From NCBI GenBank assembly GCA_012845835.1, contig JABAKD010000001.1:7056476-7120475 (forward strand): DNA of 64,000 bases, given 5' to 3'. The translations under genes and the position numbers were made by a program. The DNA is from Undaria pinnatifida. Lineage: Eukaryota; Sar; Phaeophyceae; Laminariales; Alariaceae. Numbering within the stretch: position 1 is the first letter of the stretch; each line of letters starts with the position of its first letter. This document shows, piece after piece, positions 52,794 to 63,952 of this stretch. The notes below the pieces were generated by a model. It saw nothing but the letters and a program-made list of their open reading frames with translations. It did not search any database and was not told where the DNA came from.

Positions 52794-54689
52794 CTAGACA
52801 TCATCAGTTATTTTTGTGTTTGTGGGGCGGGGGGGGGGGAGTTGTTGCGGGTGGGTCGAAGATGGCGCCCCATTGATGGCCATGATAGAGAGGCGGAAGC
52901 GATCTCGCTGTTAGCCATTTGGAGACCCGTGGCACATTCTTCTGCCCCTCAGATATCTGTACATTTTCTCCAATTAGTTAGGCGATATGGCGATTTTAAA
53001 AGAGTCGAACGCACACAACAAGCGAACCGCCCTCCTCGCGGGACCGCGCAGGGGAGTCTTCACCCAGTCGCACGGGCATTTCTTTGTTGAGCTTGGCCAG
53101 CCCATTTTCTTTTTTATGCGTTTTCTTTTTTTTCTTTTTGAGGTTGATGTCATCGGTGCGACGTTTGGGGGCGCCCCGTGTGAGCCTTTTCGCGGCCAAG
53201 ATGCGGACAGATTTTTTTTGTTCCCGCGCGGATTTGTATAATTGTACCAGTTTGCGATTGCCCTTTTTGAAGAGCCAAACACAAGCCACCATCGAGACGG
53301 CGTGGGAGTCGTCTGGTCGAGTCAACACCACGCGACTGCTCGTTTTGTGCTGTTTATTTTTGTGTATTGTGGGGGGGGGGTTGGATGTCGAGGCTGGTGC
53401 GAACGCCAACGGAGGGGGGTTCCCTGGCAGCCCTTTCGGGGCCCATCTTCGGCATGTTGTCCGCCGATTTGTAAAACTTCACCACATTGCGGTGGTGATT
53501 TTTAAGAGCAAAAACACTATTAATAGTAGCCACCCTACGAGCGGTGCCCATGATGATCATGACCGTTTACTTTTGTTTTTTGCTTTGGTTCAGGGGGTCA
53601 TTTGAATGGTTTGAAAATGTGAACAGTTGGGGGGGGGGGGGGGGGGGGGGGGCGGGGTGTACTCAGTTTGTGGAGTCATCTTTCGTATCTCTTTTTTTTT
53701 TTGCGTGTCAAGGATGATACGAACAGCATGAGGTCATTGCGGAGGGGGGGGGGGGGGGGGGGGGGGAGCGGGGGGGGGGGTCCCTATTGGATCCTCAGTT
53801 AAACCAAGTCAACCTATTACATGACAGAGTCAGACACAAGCCACCCTGTACATGATGGTGTGGCCGCCACTCGACTCGTGATCGTTTTTATCTTTCTCGG
53901 TTAAATGTGGCGATTTTCGGGAGTGGCGGGTGGTGTCTCGCAGTTGTCTATTTTTAAAGGCCAGCTATAAATCCTCTCAAGAACGAAAAACTGACAAGAA
54001 GAGTCTTGACACTATCTATGTAGGGACGGTGTGGAGATTCATGATCCTTCGCAATTTCTTTCGTTTTGAATAGGTTCAGAACGGTACGAACGGTTGCACC
54101 GATGGGGGGGGGGGGGGGGGGGGCGGAGGGGGGGGGGGGGGGGGGCACGCGTGTCGAGAAGATGGCGCGAACGGTGACGATGATGGGAAGATTCCGGAGG
54201 GGGGTGGGGGCGAGGAAGGGGAGGATGCCTGTTTTTGCCCTCGTGGAGACCCCAGCCACATACGTATACCAAATGAAAACACGACCGAATCGGACAACAG
54301 CCTCCCTGTAAGCGACGGAGCGTGGGAGCCATGACTAACGGCCGTCTATCTTTCACGCTGTGCTGTTTCGATGACCATGCTCGAACAGCCACGATTGGGG
54401 GGGGGGGGGGGGGGGGGCGTATTATCGCTTTCGAGACCCAGCTATACTATCTCTGTAGGAACGAAAAATTGGCTAGAACGAAATGTCAAGACCGCACCTT
54501 GTACGGGCGGGGTGCGGCGGGGGTCAAGACTCATGATGATTGTTGTGTGTTTAGTTATTTACCGCGCGCGTGTCAAATAGGATATCGCGAATGTTCACGA
54601 CTCGGGGGAGAGGATTAGGCGCGCGGGGGGGAGGAGGGGGTTTGCTTGCGGTGGTTTGAGAGGCAAAAGGGGGGTGTTACTCATTTCAT

Positions 54690-56400
54690 GCATGCCCCGT
54701 GCAGTAGTGCCGATTGCCGCTGTAGTGCCGGAGATATACTGGCTCTATAGCGTCAACCTGCATTACTAGGCATACCGCCGCTATCTTGATTGTTTCTTAT
54801 CTGTGCCAGGCGATTTCAAAGGCACTGTAAAGGGTAACCGGCACTATAATGGGCAACTGGCACTATAGCGGGCAACCGGCACTGATGCGGCAACCGGCAC
54901 TACAGCACAGGCTGCCACTACTGGTTGTTCCCATCTGTGCCAGGCGATTTCACAGCCAATATATAGAGGGTAGCCGGCACTATAGCGGGCAACCGGCACT
55001 AAAGCGGCAACCGGCACCGCAGCACAGACTGGCACTACTGGTGGTGCCCATCTGTGCCAGGCGATGTCACGGGCACTGTAAAGGGTAACCTGCACTAATG
55101 CGGGAAACCGGCACTATAGCGGGCAACCGACACTGTAGCGGCAACCGGCACTACAGCACAAGCTGCCACTACGGTTATTCCATCTGTGCTAGGCGATGTC
55201 ACAGGCACAATAGAGGGTAACGTAGCCGGCGGGAAACCGGCACTGTAGCGGCCACCGGCACTGCTTCGCATGCTGCCACTACCGGTTGTTCCCCATCTGT
55301 GCCAGGCGATTCCACAGGAACTGCAGAGGGTAACCGGCACATATAGCGCGCAACCGGCTCTATAGCGGCCACCCGCACTATATGGCGGCAACCGGCACTG
55401 AAGCATATGCTGCCACTACTAACTGTTCTCATCTGTGCCAGGCGATTCACAGGCACTATAGCGGGCGATCGGCACTATAGCGGGAAACCGGCACTATAGC
55501 GGCCACCGGCACTACAGCACAGGCTGCCACTAGTGTTCGTTCCCATGGGTGCCAGGCGATTTCACAGGCACTATAGCAGGAAACCAGCACTACAGCGGGC
55601 ATCGGCACTATTGCGGCAACCGGCACTCTACAGCATACGCTGTCACTGTTGGTCGTTTCCATCTGCGCCAGGGGACTTAACAGGTATTATAGTGAGCAAC
55701 CGGCACTATATAGCGGCAACCGACACTACAATACAGGCTGCCACTACTGGTTGTTCCCACCTGTGCCAGGCGATTTAACGGGCACTACAGCGGCAAACCG
55801 GCGCTATAGCGGCAAACCGGCACTATGTAGCGGCAACCGGCACCACGTTGGACACTGCCACTACTGGTTATTCCCATCTGTACCCCAGGCGATTCACAGG
55901 CGCTATACCGGGCAACCTGCACAATAGTGGGCAGCGGGCACTATAGCTGGCAACCGGCAATATAGCGGGAAACCTGCACTATAGCGGGATACCTGCACTA
56001 TAGCGGGCAGCCGGCACTATAGCGGGCAACCGGCACCATAGCGGGAAAGCGGCACGAAGGTGACGCCTGCTAGGTCTCCGGCGTCACCGTCGCCGCCTGC
56101 CGAACCTTCGCTTGTTCCGTCTATGAATGGAGCATCGCCGATACTACCCCCCATGTGGTCCGAGAACTACAGTGGGCATTTACGGGGAGGTGCGGGCGCT
56201 ACGCTGCCCGGCGTGGGCTCGATCGTGCGTAGCGGCAACCGGCACTAATCTGCATGTGCTGCCACTACTGGTTGTTTCAATCTGTGCCAGGCGATTTCAC
56301 AGGAACTATATCGTACAACCGGCACTATAGCGAGCAACCGGCACTATTCAAGCGGCACTACAGCGGGAAACCGGGGCACTATTGACGGGCCTTTACTGTA
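54690..56400 (+). repeat. Tandem array, unit about 110-145 bp
   Basis: About ten units anchored by tgccactactggttgttcccatctgtgccaggcgat (54789, 54906, 55027, 55164, 55273, 55417, 55527, 55648, 55738, 55855, 56267). Each is filled with ggcactatagcgggcaacc sub-repeats of about 19-22 bp. A non-repeat block at 56060-56240 interrupts it. The Val-Ala-Ala frames on the minus strand are shadows. Confidence 0.9.
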
Positions 56401-56419
56401 GTCCGTGTGAATAGACTAC

Positions 56420-56815
56420 ATTGGAGACGAAGGACGTCGGGTTTTCACCCACCAGAGGAAGGCATGGCGCGCACCAAGCGCCAACGCGCGCGGTGAAGTG
56501 TTCGACGAGTTGCGAGGCCTGCCGGGGGGCGGGAAGGGGGGAGGGGGGGGGTGGGGGGGGGGGGGGTGATCGCGACGGGCGAAACCAACATCCCGGCGCG
56601 TCAAACGCGTGTTTTTTTGGGGCCGTTTGTTTTGGTGTGTTGGAGGCTGGCCTTGGCACGAAGTCCTGTTCCTTTTACAGGAGTCGTTCACCTTACACGT
56701 AGAGGCGTGCGAAAAAGTCTGTGCCGCCGGAACCAAGGCCCCATGTGGGGATTTTTTCACCCCGCCGGTACAAGTTATAGTTTTCTCCAAAATGTTTTTG
56801 TTTGTTTTTTTTCAA
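56420..56815. other. No gene supported
   Basis: GC-rich with a G run at 56527-56568 and overlapping short frames on both strands; nothing recognised. Confidence 0.4.
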
Positions 56816-57195
56816 GACTACGCGCGCTACGATAAGAAGGTGTATCAATGTATGTCTTTTTCTGGCGGAAAAGTTTTCTGAATGGCGGAGCTCCTCAACC
56901 CTAGGATCGTCGGAAACCGGTCATCATTTTTTTCGGCATCTATAGTTCTCTCGTGTTTGTGTACCTAGCTATAGCTAGGCCATGGGATTTTTCATCCGGC
57001 ACGAATGATAGACAGCAGTTTTATTGTTCTCCAGATCGATTTTTTTTTTGCGGGGGGAGAGGTCTTAAGCTCCCAAATAGAGGAACCTCAGAGAAAAAAA
57101 AAAAAGTGGTGTGCGCGCAACTCTACCGTACCGTACGTTGCAGGGTGTAAAAAAAAAAAAGCGCTTGCTCGTACCGTCTATCGTGGCACGCGCGT
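56815..57195. mobile_element. Family C MITE, complete but expanded at the right
   Basis: acgcgcgctacgataagaagg at left; ggtcttaagctcccaaatagaggaacctcag and gtctatcgtggcacgcgcgtcg at right. Confidence 0.7.
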
Positions 57196-57289
57196 CGACA
57201 TAGCTGTTTGTTGTGTTGCCGGACGCCTGCTGCATCGGTCAAACACTGTTTAATAAACAGCACACTGATTCCTCTTTTCTCCGTCCCCG

Positions 57290-57870
57290 TCAAACGTGGG
57301 TACGGCCCCGCTCGAGACAGCGGTCAGGACCACGCCTATAGACGGGGAAATGCCAAGGATGACCGTTGACGGTCTAGCTTTTTCATGTCAAAGGTCTCGT
57401 CAGACTCCAATGTAGTAGTTTAATTGTGGGTAGTTTGGTTTCTTGACACGGCTCACCGTCACGGACTAGAACTAACATTGTATTGTTAGTGTGGTGAGTT
57501 CCTTGACTGCTGTCCTATGACGGATTCACTTGACGGCTCTACCTCGAGGGGCAAGGGTGCCGTCAACCGACATATTTTATACTATTGTTAGTGTGGTGAA
57601 TTCGTTGGCTGTCCTACGACGGGTGTACTTGACGACTGTCCTTGACGGCTGTCCGTTTTGGGTTAGAACTAATACACTAACTAGGATTAGTGTGGTGATA
57701 TCCTTGACAGCTGTCCTATGACGGACGTACTTAACGGCTGTCCCTGACGGCTGGTTAGAAAAAGTTACTATTTTTAGTGTGGAGAGTTTCCTCTCGGCGG
57801 ATTTTCTTGACGGCTCTACTTGACGGCTCTCAAGCCAAGGGGCAAGGGTGACGTCAACCGGCATATTGGC
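57290..57870 (+). repeat. Tandem array, unit about 120 bp (GACGGCTGTCC)
   Basis: ttagtgtggtgagttccttgac, gctgtcctatgacgga and cttgacggctct recur with starts near 57405, 57487, 57590, 57690 and 57775. ggggcaagggtgacgtcaaccgrcatatt appears twice (57549, 57839). Confidence 0.85.
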
Positions 57871-58034
57871 GAGAGGCGGTGCATCACCGCGCATGACTTC
57901 GATCCCTCTGCAAGGCGCTCTTGTCCGGAACCTGGCGTGAAGAAAAGCGGCAAAATAGGAGGCAGGGCAGGGCGAAAACACGAAAAAGGAGGCATTACTT
58001 GTTGCCATTTTTCGTTCAAATAATTAGCTACAAC

Positions 58035-58110
58035 AGTTTCTTTCGCCGCCCGCCGAATGGGGAAAAGTTACAAGAGCTCGCCACATTTTCCACGTATTTT
58101 TCCATGTCAA
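58035..58110 (-). mobile_element. Family B fragment
   Basis: cgccgaatggggaaaagttacaagagctcgccacattttccacgtatttttcc matches the middle of B. Confidence 0.6.
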
Positions 58111-58479
58111 AATGCCATGTCGGGTTTGCTTGTTTCTTGTCATCACTTTTACTCTCCCCGCCGGACCAACTCCAAACGGGGGGGGGGAGTTCCCTCATGG
58201 TCACAGTTGTCTTTCCTTCTCCCCCCCCCCCCCCCCGGTGCACACTATGCCCGTCATTTTTTTTTTTATCGCTCATATTATAGGATTGAGCATCCCCGGT
58301 TCTCAGCTTTTGCGTCAATTTTTTTTTTTTCTCTTAACATACCATGTTAATCTATTTTGTTTGCTACTGGTAGTATATTACAAAAAAAATATACCTGGTA
58401 ATAAAGTTCGTTCGGATCACCGGAAGAAAAAAACGCCTCATTATTGCGTCGTCATGCTGACCTACGGTTGAGGGGGCAC

Positions 58480-58742
58480 CAATCCATTGTATTTTCGGAG
58501 ACTCGCTCTTAACCAAAAAAAAAAATGATTTTGAAAAATAACGAATCAAACAAAAAAAAGTGCATCCCGATGGACGACGATCTTATGGCCTAGGTACCTA
58601 CAAAAAAAAAAAAAATGTATATATATAAAACAAAAAAGGGGTGAAATTGCGACAAAGTTGGGTTGAGGAGAGCAGTCATTTTCAGAGAAGTATTTAGCCA
58701 AAAAGAGGTATACCTTAATACCTTCTATCGTACCACGTGTTT
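58480..58742. mobile_element. Family C MITE, left-truncated
   Basis: cgatcttatggcctaggtacc, agttgggttgaggagagcagtcatt and ccttctatcgtaccacgtgt at the right end. Confidence 0.6.
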
Positions 58743-58889
58743 AATATCTTGCTAGTGGCGTAGGGTTATGCCCAAGTCGTGGCGAGGGTGCATATACTAT
58801 CAATACAAACACTGTAAGATATAATCTCTTCACACATTTCGAAACACCCATGCGGCAGTACAATTCATTTATAACATGGTCTTCAGTTT

Positions 58890-59580
58890 TTTTTATTAAA
58901 ACCTCTCCCCCTTCCCCCTTCCCCACCGCCCCCGCCATCGCCTACCAGCACTACGCGCGCAGTAACCTCCTATTCACGTGTGCGACTTGTCCTCCTTTTG
59001 CCCGCACCCCTCCCCGCACCGGTCATGCGACTACAGGATGAACTTGATAATCTGGTGCATTCCTTCCACAGCCGTCACATTTCCCCCCCCTCAAAAACAG
59101 GTTATATAGTTTCCGTGCACAGATTGGTTAACGTCACCCTGTTGACCCTGGTACAAGCTACACCGTAGTTCTAAGGGTGGGCTAGTGTTGTGGAACTCCC
59201 GTGGGAGCCTAACAAGGCGTAAAATTCGGGATACCGCTGGATATGACAGGGTTTCACATGCGTTTGAAGGCATATGCGTCTAGGAAAAAAAGGGGATGAT
59301 GCTTTTGCCTCGCGGAATTTCAACGCTATTCGGTTCTACCGTGGCGTGCGCGGAACTAAGACGAGAAAAGCTTATCTAGTGCAAGTGAGTGACCGACGTG
59401 GAACCTGCCTGTATTAACTTCAAGTAATACTAGATAAACCTGCAAGAGGTGGCCCGCGTTTCTGTAACACACCCCCCTTTCATCTTCTTCTGAGTCGTCG
59501 ACCTTGATCCTTAATGAGGACACACAAACACACACACTAATATGCGCGATCGGAGAGTCACACACAGCTTGCAAATATGA
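58890..59580 (-). mobile_element. Family A repeat interrupted by about 315 bp
   Basis: caccggtcatgcgactacagg, ttccacagccgtcacatttccc, gtttccgtgcacagattggttaacgtcaccctgttgacc (to 59172), then foreign sequence. A resumes at 59507 (gatccttaatgaggacaca, tatgcgcgatcggag, cacacagcttgcaaatatga). Confidence 0.65.
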
Positions 59581-59604
59581 TCAATTATCCCTTTCTTCAC
59601 GGGG

Positions 59605-59720
59605 TGCAGGGGGGGGGGGGGGGGGGGGAGGAAGAGGGGGACCTATGTTATCTCTTTCTTGACGGGGGGCAGGGGGATGGGAGGGGGGGAGGGAACGGGG
59701 GGGGGGGGGGGAGGGGAGGG
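59605..59720 (+). repeat. Duplicated G-rich stretch
   Basis: ctttcttcacggggtgcagg and ctttcttgacggggggcagg each lead into poly-G (59608-59626; 59698-59711). Confidence 0.8.
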
Positions 59721-60171
59721 GTTCCGAGTGGCTGACCTTTCCCCCATGAGAGGCCTTGTACTCCTCAATACTTTCTCGCTCCCGAAGACCTTCCTGGGCC
59801 TTTGTCCAGAAGGAGCTTCCTAGCGTCGACGCGGGCGAGCAACGTGTGGAAAACAAGCGGGTTGTGCATATTTTTTTAGATATAGTATGAAGCACAGGGT
59901 ATCTACAACAGCCTACAGCACCCACCAGCAGAAAGAACGAGGGTGCATGGGATGTTGGCCCAGGCTGGGCTTCTTGCGTGGGAAAGAGAGCGCAGTATAC
60001 GCTAAAAACCTCAGACGCGAGCTACGATTCGCGGGTATTAAGGTGTGTACCTCTTTTTGGCTAAAACCGATTTCTTAAAAAACGACGGGGCTCCTTAACA
60101 CCCAAAATCGCCGGATTTTTCGCTCGTTTTTCTGCACGATTTTCGCTGCATATATATAATGTATATATATA

Positions 60172-60670
60172 TATATTTTCTTCTTCCCAAAACCGTCAGA
60201 TTTATCCGCCTTAGAGGATTTATAGCTTCCACGCACAAATGGCCCGTCCGCCCACCCCCCCCGTCCACCCCCCCCCCCCCTTCCCCCCCCCTCCAACCCC
60301 GCTCCCTTTTGATCAAAACCAGGCCCCACGTGCTTTGAAACTCCGCCCTCCCCTCACCGGTTATTCGACTTACAGGATTCACTTTATAAACGGATACATT
60401 TCCCTCCACAGCTGTCAGAATTTGTCCCGCTCAGAAACGGGTTTTATAGTTTCCGCGCACAGACTGACTAAAATCATCCTGTTGACCCTGATAGCTACAC
60501 TGTAGTTGCAAGGGGGGGAATCGCCGACCTATATCCTTAATGAGGACACACAGCCCGTAATACGCGCGATCGGAGTATCACACACAGCTTGCAAAGATGA
60601 GTTTCGACATAATCTTCGATCTCACAGCTGGAGTGTGTTTTCATTTTTTATAATACATACGTATGAATAT
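60172..60670 (-). mobile_element. Family A repeat nested in family C
   Basis: cttacaggattcactttataaac, cacagctgtcagaatttgtcccgctcagaaacgggttttatag, ccctgttgaccctgatagctacactgtagttgcaag and gcaaagatgagtttcgacataatcttcgatctcacagctgg (ATG 60597). Confidence 0.8.
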
Positions 60671-60689
60671 ATAAAAGAATAGGCAATAA

Positions 60690-60820
60690 ATAGCGTTGGG
60701 CTGCGAAAGCAACTGAGTTAAATCGACACACGACGCGTATGAAAATACGTGGAAGTGTGGTGAGCTAAAGCTTTATTTTTCCCCATCCGCCGGAGGAAAA
60801 AAAAAAAAAAAAAAAAAAAA
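60690..60820 (+). mobile_element. Family B SINE-like element, + orientation, 24-bp poly-A
   Basis: atagcgttgggctgcgaaagcaactgag through ccccatccgccggagg and poly-A to 60820. Confidence 0.8.
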
Positions 60821-61083
60821 GACTTTTTATATCTAGTGGTACATAGCAGCTTTAATTTCTCCCATCTCCCGTTTTGCTTTCAGAGAGAGAGGTAGCTCTT
60901 GAAGCTCCTATTATTCGCAAAGTAAACCCTCCGAAAAAGATGTTTGTATATCTATACCCTAAGTAGCAGGCGTCGTTTAGACGCACGCGAGCTGCGATTG
61001 TACAAGAGAGGTATAAGAAATGTTTGAGCAACAAAAAAAAAAAGTTTTTTTGTTTTCCAGGGGGGGGGAGACGAGGGGTGTTC

Positions 61084-61167
61084 TTAACCTCTTTACAACT
61101 AACTGGAAACCCCTATTGGGGGACAAAACTACTTGGATTCAGTATAGGAAGGCTCTAAAGGGGTTAA
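61084..61167. mobile_element. Family D mini-element with perfect TTAA duplication
   Basis: TTAA at 61084-61087 and 61164-61167 flank a 76-bp core starting cctctttacaact and ending ggctctaaagggg; ends are inverted (CCTCTTTA / CCCCTTTA). The clearest of three copies. Confidence 0.75.
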
Positions 61168-61338
61168 CCCCAAGAACTTGTCATAATTCCGTACGTCGTA
61201 TATATGCCTTTTCTTTTCTTTGGCGAAAAGAGACGCATGCTACGGCAGAGATGCCCCCCCCCACCCCCACCCCCACCCCCACCCCCCCCGCCCTCCTATT
61301 TTTTTTCGTCTGAGATTTCCTCCATTTTCGGAAGAGCT

Positions 61339-61662
61339 TAGGACAAGGGCTACGACAGATTAGGTACCACTTTTTCGTCTGAGACTGAGAAATGGTTTCT
61401 CAATGGCGGGGCTTTCCTTCACGCAAGACCGTAACGAAACAGGTCATTTTTCTTGCATGATGTTGTGTCGTCGTGTAGCCTAGCTAGCGCCCCTTGTGCG
61501 TTTTTTTCTATCCTGTATATATACTTCGCTATTAGAGCAGTTTTATTTTTGTCTCCACCAAATCATTTTTTTTTTGAGAGGTTTGTCTGAAGCCTCCGAA
61601 ATTGAGGGGTAGTATTAGAAAAATATAAGTGGTGCTTGCACACCGCTGTCGTAGCACGCGTC
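61339..61662. mobile_element. Family C MITE, complete
   Basis: aagggctacgacagattaggtaccac at left, cgctgtcgtagcacgcgtc at right. Confidence 0.75.
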
Positions 61663-61984
61663 TCAAAAAAAAAAAAACGATTTAGGGAAAAACAAAAATG
61701 CTATGTGTAGTATATAAAAATGTTTCAAAGACGTCAGCCGTGAGTTCGACGAATTTCGGGTCAATACTCATTTATTTATACACATGATAAAAAGCATCAC
61801 ATGGCCTAGGCACACAACGAGAACCATGCCAAAAAAAAACGAGCTATATCCGACGATTTTTGGGTTGAGGAGCCCCGTCAGTCATTTCGGAAACCATTTA
61901 GGAGAGGTCTTAAGCTCCCAAATTGAGGAATACACCTCAGAAAAAAAAGTGGTGCACCTCTATTAGATATCGAAGCACGCGTCT
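61662..61984. mobile_element. Family C copy containing an empty-site fragment
   Basis: Continues from the previous right end. The reverse of atgagtattgacccgaaattcgtcgaactcacggctgacgtc sits at 61727-61771; then C interior (cacatggcctaggcac, ggttgaggagccccgtcagtc) and right end cgaagcacgcgtc. Confidence 0.65.
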
Positions 61985-62150
61985 CGAAAAAAAGAAAAAA
62001 ACGATTTAGAGAAAAATAAAGATGCTATATATATGTGTGTATATATATTATTACACGGGATAAAAAACATCACATGGCCTAGGTATACAACGAGAACCAT
62101 GCCAAAAAAAAAAAAATGGCACCATCATGTGCTTGTTTTTCGACATCCAT

Positions 62151-62453
62151 GTAAGCGCGTGCTACGATAATAGAGGTGTGCCACTTTTTTTTCCAATTCT
62201 ACCCCTCACTTTAGGAGGAGGTTAAGACATGTCCTTCTTGACCCAAAACCTGATTTTGAAAAAAAAAAAAAAAAAACCTGCTTTATCGCGGATGAACAAT
62301 CCCACATGGCCTATAGGTACACGACGAGAATCAGACAAAAAAACAAAATGGCCTATTATTCATTTATTTTCCGACGACTTGAGGGTTAAGGAGAGCCCCG
62401 CCGTTCAGAAACCGTTTCAGACGAAAAATGCTGCCTTGATCGCAGCACGCGTC
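62151..62453. mobile_element. Family C MITE, complete, TA-flanked
   Basis: TA then agcgcgtgctacgataatag at left; aatgctgccttgatcgcagcacgcgtc then TA at right. Confidence 0.8.
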
Positions 62454-62454
62454 T

Positions 62455-62880
62455 ATACCCGTACTGTTAAGATACGGCCTCGAAAGGCCTGTAATTATCT
62501 GAATTTGAGATCATTTGGATGAGTTTCGTATGATAAGGTTGCCGGTTTATATTCGGGAAAGTTAGGAATTAGATCGGAGGCACGTGCCTCCGACCTCAGA
62601 AGCTATCCCGGGCTCTGGTGGAAACGAATAAAGCTACATCTCTACGAAGGAACGAAAGTGAGTACTCTCCGAAGACCTGCTCAATTGGCAGACCTGCAGG
62701 GGGCACTCTGTGTCCCCCACCTTTAATTTAACATGTGGCGTCGACGGCAGGACAGAAAGTACTCAGTATAATTTGAACTAGGCCACTGGGTTTTTGTTTC
62801 GTGGGGCTGTACTTTCAGTTTACACTATTGATCCATAGGCCAGACATTGGGTGAGGCATATAGAAGAGTTGTTTACATAG
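62455..62880. other. No gene supported
   Basis: Contains an imperfect palindrome gatcggaggcacgtgcctccgacc (62573-62596) and cagacctgcagggggcactctgtgtccccc. Nothing coding recognised. Confidence 0.45.
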
Positions 62881-62882
62881 AC

Positions 62883-63618
62883 AGACGCGTGCTAAGTAAG
62901 GTAGAGAGAGGTGTGCGAGCCACGTTTTTTTTTTCTGAGAGGTTGTTGAACTTTAGGCGAGGTTAAGACACGTCATTCTTAACACCCAAAAACCGGTTTT
63001 GGAGAAAAATAAAACCGCGTTATATACTCCGGATGAAAAATCCCATGGCCTACGTGCTACAGTAGGTACACCACGCTCTAGAGAGAATCATGCCAAAACA
63101 CAAAATGGCCTATTCCCGACGATTTTGGGTTAAGGAGTCCCTGTAACGGAGTGCCCTCCGTAGAAGGATAGGTTATAGATTCGACGTGAAACCATGTCAT
63201 GGTTGTCATGGTCGAGGTGAAAGCACGTGACATTAGATGTCACATTCACGTCAACGCCATCATACACGGGCGATAATGTAGGTGACGATGATGGGACGAG
63301 CAAGACGCCCCACATCTCACTAACTGCTCTAACTGCTCTACCTGCTCTACTTGCTCTGCCCTGCACTACCGTGTGCCAAGGGCCTGTGTTGTCTGTCTTT
63401 TAGAGTTCAATGTAGAGGAAATAATGTATAAGCTTTGGGTCTATCCAGCGAGCCATGAGGAGAGACCAAACAAGGGCACCGGAATCCATGAGGAGCACGC
63501 TTCCCAACACCGACCAACCACGCATCCCCCACTAGGAGTACCACTACATCCCGTCATTCAGAAACCGAAATATAGCCAACAAAAAGGTATACCTCTAGAC
63601 TATAGTAGCACGCGTCTG
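62883..63618. mobile_element. Family C MITE split by about 400 bp
   Basis: Left part cagacgcgtgctaagtaagg to gggttaaggagtccctgtaac (63148); right part cccgtcattcagaaaccgaaat..actatagtagcacgcgtc (63550-63618). The insert has aactgctctacctgctctac decamer repeats (63318-63364) and no recognised ORF. Confidence 0.7.
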
Positions 63619-63619
63619 A

Positions 63620-63924
63620 AGTTTCTCGCTTTAGGCGAGGTTAACAAATGTCATTCTTAACACCCAAAATTGATTTGGAGAAAAGCAAATACTGCTCTCA
63701 TATACCACCTGGCGAAAAATCCCATATGGCCTACTGCATACAGTAGGTACACTACTGCATACAGTAGGTACACTACTGCATACAGTAGGTACACAACAAC
63801 GAGAATCATGCAAATAGGCAAGAAAAAAAAATGGCCCAATTTCGACGATTTTGGGTTGAGGAGCGTCATTCAGAAACCAAAATAGCCAAAAAACGGTACA
63901 CCTCTATATCGTAGCACGCATCTA
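63620..63924. mobile_element. Family C MITE with internal 21-bp tandem expansion
   Basis: cattcttaacacccaaaattgatttggag and cgattttgggttgaggagcg flank three copies of actgcatacagtaggtacact (63733-63795). Ends tatatcgtagcacgcatc then TA. Confidence 0.75.
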
Positions 63925-63952
63925 TGGACTTGTTTGTTGACTTGTTTATATA

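Larger units (their letters stand above)
50730..54360 (+). pseudogene. Array of decayed exon 7 3'-end copies, several beside poly-G or poly-C runs
   Basis: The phrase from exon 7 (tttgcgattgcgattttcaagagccagacacgagccacc..gggacggtgtgggag) recurs, eroded, at about 50785, 52165, 52985, 53250, 53490, 53825, 54015 and 54255. Several are preceded by gaagatggcg or gatttgtataattgtaccag and followed by a gaccgtttact-ttt phrase. Long homopolymers accompany the copies: C at 50737-50764; G at 52072-52092, 52828, 53628-53652, 53746-53779, 54104-54145 and 54399-54417. Other parts of the gene are not repeated here. Confidence 0.7.
60013..60976. mobile_element. Family C MITE split by families A and B
   Basis: Left half agacgcgagctacgattcgc..cgacggggctccttaacacccaaaatcgcc (60013-60116). 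The right half (gtggtacatagcagctttaatttctccc.. to gtagcaggcgtcg) is at 60836-60976. Between are A (60172-60670) and B (60690-60820). Confidence 0.75.

Noticed and set aside
54844-55662. Val-Ala-Ala-rich minus ORFs with repeated motifs
   Set aside because: They follow the unit period of the 54.7-56.4 kb satellite array.
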